NCBI GenBank assembly: GCA_045589495.1
Contig: JAZNPF010000039.1
Coordinates: 1-11,773 of the forward strand
Reading direction: 5' to 3'
DNA length: 11,773 bases
Source of the DNA: SIG455 sp045589495
Lineage (GTDB): Bacteria; Bacillota; Clostridia; UMGS1810
Shown piece by piece: positions 6,833 through 11,773 of this stretch (positions within the stretch are counted from its first letter, which is position 1; each line of letters starts with the position of its first letter). The notes under the pieces are model-generated. The model ran no database searches. It saw only the letters and a program-made list of their open reading frames with translations, and was not told the DNA's origin. The position numbers and the translations under genes are program-made.

Positions 6833-7474
6833 TTAGTCTTCAAAATCAAAAAATTTCATTATCTCGCCATGAGGATTTGCAATCACAGCCTGACCATGTA
6901 TTTTACCAAGTGGTCCTGCGGCTTTTGCACCTGCTTCAATAGCGGCTTTTACTGATGACACACTACCTTTTACAATCAAAGTAACAAGACGGCCGCCGAG
7001 TCTTTTTTCAGAATGGATAAGGCTTACATCTGCTGCTTTTACCATTGCATCAAGACCCGTGATTGAAGCAACAAGACCTGATATTTCAAGCAAGCCTATG
7101 GCAAAATTCGTTTTTGGAAGTTCTACTTCTTGTCCATAGAAAGTTTTAGGAAGTTTTTTGTTGTATTTATCTTTATTTATATCAAGAAGATATGCCATCT
7201 TCTCCATATCCTGACCAGGACGTGATATAACACTTGATATGATATACATACCCTGGTCTTCAGCATACGCTTTAGATGCTTCGATAGCGGCTTTAACAGA
7301 TGCGTTATCGCCCTCTACCTTCATTTGCATTACCAATGGAGCAGGAACTTTTTCGCTGCCCGGTCTGGTTCTATCAAAAGCAATAACTTTAACATCTGCG
7401 GCTTTTGCAGCAATATCAGCCGCGCATACTGCAGTTGTAAAACTATATACTTCAAGCATTCCCAATGCGTTCAT
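6833..7474 (-). CDS. Tandem-BMC (BMC-T) trimeric shell protein
   Basis: The 213-residue protein contains two BMC domains in the ordinary, non-permuted order: domain 1 at about 3-88 (NALGMLEVYSF) and domain 2 at about 124-205 (FAIGLLEISGLVASITGLDA, ending IANPHGEI). Such proteins form pseudohexameric trimers that tile the shell facets. Domain 2 looks like a standard BMC fold. Domain 1 has an enlarged pore-side loop (about 34-46, DRTRPGSEKVPAP) and is joined to domain 2 by a long charged linker (about 89-122, with Lys/Tyr-rich DINKDKYNKKLPKTFYG), both longer than in PduT. It has no cysteine in the pore loops, so it is not a PduT-type iron-sulfur trimer. The ATG has a GGAGGAATATT site. I cannot name an exact orthologue in the Pdu or Eut systems. 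Confidence 0.88.
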   Translation of the reverse strand: MNALGMLEVYSFTTAVCAADIAAKAADVKVIAFDRTRPGSEKVPAPLVMQMKVEGDNASVKAAIEASKAYAEDQGMYIISSVISRPGQDMEKMAYLLDINKDKYNKKLPKTFYGQEVELPKTNFAIGLLEISGLVASITGLDAMVKAADVSLIHSEKRLGGRLVTLIVKGSVSSVKAAIEAGAKAAGPLGKIHGQAVIANPHGEIMKFFDFED

Positions 7475-7513
7475 AATATTCCTCCGTCAGTCAATTGTAA
7501 ATCTGAAAGTTTA

Positions 7514-8914
7514 TCATACAATATGCAAACCGTCTACCATTACGCAACGGCGCTGTCTGGTAAATGAATGTGCCGCTGTCAAACCTTCCCCTGTAGGACC
7601 TGCAATAGTAAAGGTTGTATAACCCTCACCACCTGCTCCGATACCTGCATAAGAAGGTGCGTTTTTAACAAAAATAGTTGTTTCAACAGCACGCGCAAAT
7701 TTTGTAAGATTATCAATGTTTTTAGAATGTATGTGCGCTGAATGGCGGTTTCCGTGTTCTGCAGCAACAGCCTTTTCAATTGCGTCATCAATATCAGGAA
7801 CACGAACTATCGGAAGTACAGGCATCATCATTTCCACCTGAACAAACGGGTGAAGCGCATTTGTTTCACATATAATAAGACGTGCATCTGAATTGATGCC
7901 GAGTTCTTTTAAGAATTTTCCTGCGTCTTTTCCAACCCATTTTTTGTTGATTGAGTATTTACCGTCTTTTTCAACCAATGCAAGTTTAACCAATGCATCA
8001 ACCTGATCGCCTTTGATAAGATATGCACCTGCTTCCTGCATACTTGCTATAAGTGCGTCTGCAATAGAGTCAACTGCAAAACATTCTTTTTCAGCAATAC
8101 AAGGTAAGTTATTATCAAAACTTGCACCGGCAACAATATCACGTGCAGCCTTTTTGATATCTGCAGTTTCGTCAACAATAACGGGCGGATTACCTGCGCC
8201 TGCCCCAATTGCTTTTTTGCCTGATGAAAGAAGTGTACGCACAACACCTGGGCCACCAGTCGCAACCAACATACGTACGATTGGTGATTTCATCATTTCA
8301 TTAGATGTGTCCATTGTAGGTTTATAAACTGAAACAACAAGGTTTTCAGGACCGCCTGCTTCCAATATAGCACGGTTTACAAGGTCAACAGCATAGTTTG
8401 CTGTTTTGCATGCGTTGGGATGCGGATTGAATACTACTGCATTACCGCCGGCAATCATACCTATAGAGTTACAGATAACAGTTTCACTGGGGTTTGTTGA
8501 AGGTGTGATACTGCCTATAACACCATAAGGAGCCATTTCCACCAAAGTAAGACCGTTATCACCTGTCATAACAGATGGTGACAAATCTTCTGTGCCAGGT
8601 GTTTTGTTGGCAACCAACTGATGTTTGATAATTTTATCAGACACTCTGCCCATACCGGTTTCGCTCACACCGAGTTTAGCCATTTCTTCTGCTTCGTTAA
8701 GAGTGAGTTCACGGATTTTTGATATAATCTGCTCTCTCTGTTCAACGGTATAAGAACGGTACTGTTTATACGCTTTATTAACCGCTTCCAAAGCGTCTGA
8801 CATACTGTCAAATACGCCTTTATATGCGCGCGCGTTTTCTGTAACATTCTCACCTGCAACATTAGCAAGTACGTTTTTAATGATTTCGCTTATCTGATTT
8901 TCATCAATTCTCAT
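7514..8914 (-). CDS. pduP: CoA-acylating aldehyde dehydrogenase (PduP/EutE type), BMC cargo
   Basis: The 466-residue enzyme matches the PduP/EutE family, which oxidises an aldehyde (propionaldehyde, or lactaldehyde in some BMCs) with NAD+ and CoA to acyl-CoA. Visible marks: the cofactor-binding region TPSTNPSET (137-145), ATGGPGVV (218-225), GAGAGNPPVIVDE (237-249), and Cys272 in NNLPCIAEKE as the catalytic thiol. Residues 1-19 (MRIDENQISEIIKNVLANV) form an amphipathic helix, then a polar linker to about 32, matching the N-terminal encapsulation peptide known for PduP. The start is bounded by an in-frame TGA three codons upstream. Its ribosome-binding site is weak (GAAAGG about 13 bases away), unlike its neighbours. 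It sits between pduT and the second BMC-T gene. Confidence 0.95.
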   Translation of the reverse strand: MRIDENQISEIIKNVLANVAGENVTENARAYKGVFDSMSDALEAVNKAYKQYRSYTVEQREQIISKIRELTLNEAEEMAKLGVSETGMGRVSDKIIKHQLVANKTPGTEDLSPSVMTGDNGLTLVEMAPYGVIGSITPSTNPSETVICNSIGMIAGGNAVVFNPHPNACKTANYAVDLVNRAILEAGGPENLVVSVYKPTMDTSNEMMKSPIVRMLVATGGPGVVRTLLSSGKKAIGAGAGNPPVIVDETADIKKAARDIVAGASFDNNLPCIAEKECFAVDSIADALIASMQEAGAYLIKGDQVDALVKLALVEKDGKYSINKKWVGKDAGKFLKELGINSDARLIICETNALHPFVQVEMMMPVLPIVRVPDIDDAIEKAVAAEHGNRHSAHIHSKNIDNLTKFARAVETTIFVKNAPSYAGIGAGGEGYTTFTIAGPTGEGLTAAHSFTRQRRCVMVDGLHIV

Positions 8915-8952
8915 AGATAATCAACAGCCTTTCGTTATAATAGTAATGCAAA

Positions 8953-9501
8953 TTAAAGTATTTTTTCCCAAAGTCTCGGATCGGGATTTGGAGTGATTGA
9001 GTAATCAAGTAACATTCCTTTATCCCCTGCCGCAGCCTTGGCATTATCAACTGCCGCCTGAACTGCTGCGACCTCACCGGTCATTATTAAATATGATTTG
9101 CCGCACATACCTCTTGCTATACGCAATTCCACCAATGTGACATCGGCAGTTTTTGCGGCAGCATCGGCAGCAACAATAGCAGATGCACCCGAGTATGTTT
9201 CAACAACGCCGAGAGCACGCGGATTTTCAACCTCAACAGTTGCATATATCGCTGGAAATACGCCCTCATGCACGTTACCAAGGACAAAACTGTCTATAAG
9301 TTTTTCTCCGTGACGAACTTTTGCAGCATCTACAGATGCCCTTATAGCACTAAGTTCACCTGAAATTATTACTATGTATTTACCGGGACAAACAACCTGT
9401 GCTTCAATAATCTCTACATCAGCAGTTTTAACCAATGTATCTGCAGCCTGAATACCGGTAGATACGGTAGTATATTCAATCATACCGATTGCATTAGCCA
9501 T
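8953..9501 (-). CDS. pduT: PduT-like tandem-BMC shell protein with pore cysteines
   Basis: At 182 residues with two BMC domains (about 3-88 and 95-178), this matches PduT in length and layout. Cys38 in VVCPGKY is at exactly the position of the cysteine that in PduT trimers holds a [4Fe-4S] cluster in the central pore, giving a likely electron route across the shell. Domain 2 has a further cysteine, Cys133 (RGMCGKSY), in the equivalent pore loop. The C-terminus (SITPNPDPRLWEKIL) also fits PduT. The ATG lies four bases after the pduS stop and its AGGAAG site is inside the end of pduS, so the two are probably co-translated, consistent with PduS and PduT working as partners. Presence of the cluster itself is inferred from the family. 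Confidence 0.93.
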   Translation of the reverse strand: MANAIGMIEYTTVSTGIQAADTLVKTADVEIIEAQVVCPGKYIVIISGELSAIRASVDAAKVRHGEKLIDSFVLGNVHEGVFPAIYATVEVENPRALGVVETYSGASAIVAADAAAKTADVTLVELRIARGMCGKSYLIMTGEVAAVQAAVDNAKAAAGDKGMLLDYSITPNPDPRLWEKIL

Positions 9502-9505
9502 AAAT

Positions 9506-10846
9506 TCACTTCCTGATCTTCTCTATAATAATATATTTATCGTTAATTTCTGCAATTTTACCGTTTATCGGCGAATGAAGTGCAACGCCTAGTTTTCCCT
9601 CGGGTGCAGATGCTATCATTTCACCCTCACCTACTTTATCGCCTTTTTTAACAAGCGGTACAGATGGTGCACCAATATTTTGATTTAAAGAAACGGTAAG
9701 TCTTTTAAATTTGATTTCTTTATCGGTAATCGGCGTTTCAACGTTATATTTGGTAAGACCAAGACGTTTCACCAGACGCGACACCGGTACCATTCTGTAT
9801 TCGCGCTTATCGGATACACCTGAAAATTCAGCATTATCCTTTGAAGGCATTACACCTTTAGCGCGAAGACCTGCTCTGTATTCGCCTATAAGTGTTGCGG
9901 GAGAAAGCCCCTGCATACACGAATACATTTCACACAAACCGCATTGTGAACAGTAGAAAGTATCTAAAAACGGTTTTGTATCAAAGACCTGATTATGCGA
10001 TATACCGTGCATAAAGTCTTTTGGATTTATCGGATGTCCCATAAGATTTCTGGAACATAAATCCGTACACATTCTGCAACTGCAACACGCACTCATAGCA
10101 CGTTTCATACCGATATTGGCCTTAACCGTTTTTCTTTGAACTATATAATGATCCTGCGGCAATAAAATCACCGCATTAGTTGTTTTCGTAACCACACCAT
10201 GAGGAGTACCTATTGTACCCGTCATGGGACCGCCTATAAGATAGGCAGGATCTTCAATTTTTGCTCCGCCGCACATGTCAGTAAGTTCTTTAAAGTTTAC
10301 ACCCAAAGGAACTTTCAATACAGACGGATTTTCAACCTCGCCGGCAACCATTACATATTTATGTGTAACGGCAACATCATCATTTACGGCGTAATAAACA
10401 TTCAACATAGTTTCCACGTTGAACACAGTAACGCCTACAGTAATAGGTATATTACCGGGTTTGATTGTTCTGCCCGTTGCTTCATAAGTTAAAATGACCT
10501 CGTCACCCGCAGGGTAAATTTCAGGTAAAAACGAAATTGACACCTTAGGAAAAGCAACCATAGCCGCTTTAACAGCCTCTGCAGCACCTTTATAAGAAGG
10601 CTTTATTGCCACAATGGCACGTTCAGCCTCAACTGCATCGGCAACCAATGACAATGCGCTTACAATTTCATAAGCGTATTTTTCAAGCATTTGCCTATGC
10701 ACCTTAAACAAAGGTTCACACTCTGCGCAATTTAATATTATTGTGTCTGCTCTCTTATCGAGTTTAGCATAAGCAGGGAATCCGGCACCGCCTGCTCCGA
10801 CGATGCCGTGCTCCTGCAAAATTTTTGTTAATTTTTCTAATTGCAT
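9506..10846 (-). CDS. pduS: PduS-like RnfC-type flavin/iron-sulfur oxidoreductase
   Basis: The 446-residue protein is RnfC/NuoF-related. Glycine-rich VGAGGAGFPAY (16-26) and LNCAECEP (38-45) are the FMN/NADH-binding signature; a SLBB-like segment follows near 160-190; two cysteine motifs could each hold a [4Fe-4S] cluster: C254-x2-C257-x2-C260-x3-C264 (with an extra Cys255) and C299-x2-C302-x2-C305-x4-C310. A C-terminal biotinyl-lipoyl-like barrel (about 380-446, VPLVKKGDKVGEGE, HSPINGKIAEI) completes the PduS layout. In Pdu systems PduS reduces cobalamin or passes electrons with PduT. The ATG overlaps the upstream eutN end: the GGAG site contains the last codons of eutN (3-base gap). With no other Rnf genes beside it, an Rnf-complex role is unlikely. 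No cobalamin enzyme is visible, so a role in NAD+ recycling is equally possible. Confidence 0.92.
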   Translation of the reverse strand: MQLEKLTKILQEHGIVGAGGAGFPAYAKLDKRADTIILNCAECEPLFKVHRQMLEKYAYEIVSALSLVADAVEAERAIVAIKPSYKGAAEAVKAAMVAFPKVSISFLPEIYPAGDEVILTYEATGRTIKPGNIPITVGVTVFNVETMLNVYYAVNDDVAVTHKYVMVAGEVENPSVLKVPLGVNFKELTDMCGGAKIEDPAYLIGGPMTGTIGTPHGVVTKTTNAVILLPQDHYIVQRKTVKANIGMKRAMSACCSCRMCTDLCSRNLMGHPINPKDFMHGISHNQVFDTKPFLDTFYCSQCGLCEMYSCMQGLSPATLIGEYRAGLRAKGVMPSKDNAEFSGVSDKREYRMVPVSRLVKRLGLTKYNVETPITDKEIKFKRLTVSLNQNIGAPSVPLVKKGDKVGEGEMIASAPEGKLGVALHSPINGKIAEINDKYIIIEKIRK

Positions 10847-10849
10847 AAC

Positions 10850-11113
10850 TTACTCCAGTCCTATAGCGTCATCTATGATGCCGACAATTGCAGCATCTAC
10901 GGGAGACGCTTCAACATTACATCCAATACGTGCGGCACTTCCGGTTGCAACTAAAACGTCTTCGCCAATACCGGCTCCGACATTATCAATAGCCACAATT
11001 CTTCCGCTGCCAGCCATATTGCTGTACGGCTCTACAATCAGAAATTTATTACCCGTCAAGTTTTCATTCTTGCGGGTGGCAACAACGCTGCCAACTACTT
11101 TACCTACTATCAT
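10850..11113 (-). CDS. eutN: BMC vertex protein (EutN/PduN/CcmL family)
   Basis: This 87-residue protein is full length for the pentameric BMC-P family that caps the twelve vertices of the shell. The start MIVGKVVGSVVATRKNENL, the middle KFLIVEP and AIDNVGAGIGEDVLVATGSAAR (about 41-62), and the end PVDAAIVGIIDD are typical of the OB-like fold. The ATG has a GGAAGGTGA site. It lies 38 bases downstream of the long BMC-H gene and its stop overlaps the ribosome-binding site of pduS, so pduS translation is probably coupled to it. Only one vertex gene is visible in the window. Confidence 0.95.
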   Translation of the reverse strand: MIVGKVVGSVVATRKNENLTGNKFLIVEPYSNMAGSGRIVAIDNVGAGIGEDVLVATGSAARIGCNVEASPVDAAIVGIIDDAIGLE

Positions 11114-11151
11114 TACAAGTCACCTTCCGTAATAAATTTAATGGAAGATAA

Positions 11152-11565
11152 TTATTTTAATGTAGGCAGAATTTTTTCCACATCACCGTGAGGTCTGGGA
11201 ATTACGTGTGTAGCGATGATTTCGCCGAGTTTTGTAGCAGCACTGCCGCCTGCTTCTACAGCAGATTTAACAGCACCTACATCGCCACGTACCATAACGC
11301 TTACAAGACCGCTACCGATTTTTTCAGTACCGATAAGTTCAACGTTTGCAGCTTTTACCATTGCATCAGCAGCCTCAATTGCAGCTACTAAACCTCTTGT
11401 TTCAATCATACCTAATGCTTCATGTGACATTTTCTTTTCCTCCTTGATATTATTTATAATTTTTGTTTCTTCTAAAACTAATTTTGTTTCTGCTGCCTTT
11501 GGTGCAGCAGCCGTTGTTGTTTTCTTAGCAGTCGTTTTTTTTGCTGGTGCTTTCTTTTCAGCCAT
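11152..11565 (-). CDS. BMC-H shell protein with basic N-terminal extension and internal second start
   Basis: The reading frame from ATG 11565 encodes 137 residues. Residues 46-137 are a complete hexamer-type BMC domain (SHEALGMIETRGLVAAIEAA; pore loop GTEKIGSGLVSVMVRGD; end HVIPRPHGDVEKIL), about 92 residues as in PduA/CcmK. Ahead of it lie 45 residues: a Lys/Ala/Thr-rich, histone-H1-like stretch (1-28, beginning MAEKKAPAKKTTAKK) and a probable helix (29-45, LVLEETKIINNIKEEKK). AGGCGG lies eight bases before ATG 11565; an in-frame GTG three codons earlier is inside that site and less likely. A second, stronger site precedes the internal ATG at 11430, so two products are likely: a long form and a canonical short form (11152-11430). 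The extension may anchor cargo or bind an anionic partner; this is inference. The paralogous gene just upstream is 15 bases away. Confidence 0.88.
   Translation of the reverse strand: MAEKKAPAKKTTAKKTTTAAAPKAAETKLVLEETKIINNIKEEKKMSHEALGMIETRGLVAAIEAADAMVKAANVELIGTEKIGSGLVSVMVRGDVGAVKSAVEAGGSAATKLGEIIATHVIPRPHGDVEKILPTLK
11428..11445 (-). promoter_or_regulatory. Internal ribosome-binding site and second start in the long BMC-H gene
   Basis: On the minus strand AAGGAGG (11439-11445) is followed after eight bases by an in-frame ATG (11428-11430). It is one of the best Shine-Dalgarno matches in the window and better than the AGGCGG before the upstream start. The encoded product, MSHEALGMIETRG onward, is an ordinary 92-residue BMC-H. 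This is the expected arrangement for a dual-start gene such as pduB/pduB'. Confidence 0.75.
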
Positions 11566-11580
11566 ATCCGTCACCGCCTA

Positions 11581-11773
11581 TTAGAATTTGGGAAGGATTT
11601 TTTCAACATCGCTGTGGGGTCTGGGGATTACATGTACAGCAACGAGTTCGCCGAGTTTTTCAGCAGCACTGCCGCCTACTTCTGTTGCAGCTTTAACTGC
11701 ACCAACGTCGCCACGTAGCATAACGCTTACAAGACCGCTACCGATTTTTTCAGTGCCGATAAGTACAACTTCT
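11581..11773 (-). CDS. BMC-H shell protein, C-terminal part (cut by window edge)
   Basis: The frame is open to the right edge and ends at TAA (11581-11583), giving 63 visible residues. They cover the pore loop and the rest of the domain: EVVLIGTEKIGSG, SVMLRGDVGAVK, then HVIPRPHSDVEKILPKF. About 50 of the 63 residues are identical to the neighbouring BMC-H, so the pair arose by tandem duplication. The same GSG pore-loop motif suggests a similar small-molecule pore. Differences cluster in the helix after the pore and at the C-terminus (KF instead of TLK). Its start, and whether it also carries an N-terminal extension, lie outside the window. Confidence 0.93.
   Translation of the reverse strand, partial: EVVLIGTEKIGSGLVSVMLRGDVGAVKAATEVGGSAAEKLGELVAVHVIPRPHSDVEKILPKF

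Larger units (their letters stand above)
11152..11773. repeat. Tandem duplication of BMC-H coding sequence
   Basis: The stretch 11152-11344 is a direct repeat of 11581-11773 with an offset of about 426-429 bases. The longest exact match I see is 36 bases (11293-11328 and 11719-11754), covering the pore-loop codons. The identity is high enough to allow recombination between the copies. Confidence 0.8.

Noticed and set aside
7239..7622. Plus-strand frame spanning the pduP/BMC-T junction
   Set aside because: It overlaps two confident minus-strand genes and has no domain; the Ala/Ser-rich product is typical of a complementary-strand shadow.
8915..8980. Internal promoter before pduP (TATTATAA-like -10)
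   Set aside because: I find no -35-like hexamer at a suitable distance, and AT-rich gaps produce such -10 matches by chance.
9506..10846. RnfC subunit of a membrane Rnf complex
   Set aside because: No other rnf genes are adjacent, the gene is coupled to eutN and pduT, and the length and domain order fit PduS.
11216..11584. Plus-strand open frame of 122 codons over the BMC-H gene
   Set aside because: It is antisense to a well-supported BMC-H gene, and its Ala/Phe-rich translation mirrors the codon pattern of that gene.
1..11773. CRISPR array, tRNA, rRNA, insertion sequence or attachment site
   Set aside because: No short regularly spaced repeats, cloverleaf-type sequence, transposase or integrase frame was seen; the only long repeat is the BMC-H duplication.

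Overview
The window is AT-rich, densely packed bacterial DNA with strong AGGAGG-type ribosome-binding sites. Its gene content points to an anaerobic Firmicute of the Clostridia (inference from style and content; no rRNA or taxonomic marker is present). Most of it, about 2.9-11.8 kb, is one leftward (minus-strand) operon for a bacterial microcompartment (BMC) linked to 6-deoxyhexose (L-rhamnose or L-fucose) breakdown. The operon enters from beyond the right edge.

Reading the operon in transcription order (right to left): a BMC-H shell gene cut by the window edge; a second BMC-H with a lysine/alanine/threonine-rich N-terminal extension and a second, internal start; a EutN/PduN-type pentamer; PduS (RnfC-like flavin/iron-sulfur protein); PduT (tandem-BMC shell protein with a pore cysteine); PduP (CoA-acylating aldehyde dehydrogenase); another tandem-BMC trimer; PduL (phosphotransacylase); a DeoR-family repressor; rhamnulokinase RhaB; and a class II (zinc, FBA/KbaY-like) aldolase. 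A perfectly symmetric terminator follows the aldolase.

The proposed route is: RhaB makes L-rhamnulose-1-phosphate in the cytosol; the aldolase cleaves it to DHAP and L-lactaldehyde; the aldehyde (or propionaldehyde made from it via 1,2-propanediol) is oxidised to an acyl-CoA by PduP; PduL converts that to an acyl-phosphate; PduS and PduT could pass electrons across the shell. No diol dehydratase, glycyl radical enzyme, alcohol dehydrogenase or acyl kinase is visible, so the exact BMC subtype cannot be fixed from this window.

Two features stand out. The aldolase belongs to the fructose/tagatose-bisphosphate family, not the aldolase/adducin fold usual for deoxyhexose-phosphate aldolases, and it carries a C-terminal tail of about 29 residues that looks like an encapsulation peptide. 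One BMC-H gene appears built to make two products, a long form with a histone-H1-like basic tail and a short canonical form, reminiscent of PduB/PduB' but in a hexamer-type shell protein.

The left part (1-2.9 kb) is a separate unit: a LysR-type regulator (plus strand) divergent from a TRAP-type large permease, a very small membrane protein and the first 22 codons of an unidentified gene. The permease side has a consensus sigma-A promoter. Whether this transporter serves the BMC pathway is unknown. No tRNA, rRNA, CRISPR, insertion sequence or phage feature was seen, and there is no gene-free stretch longer than about 180 bases.
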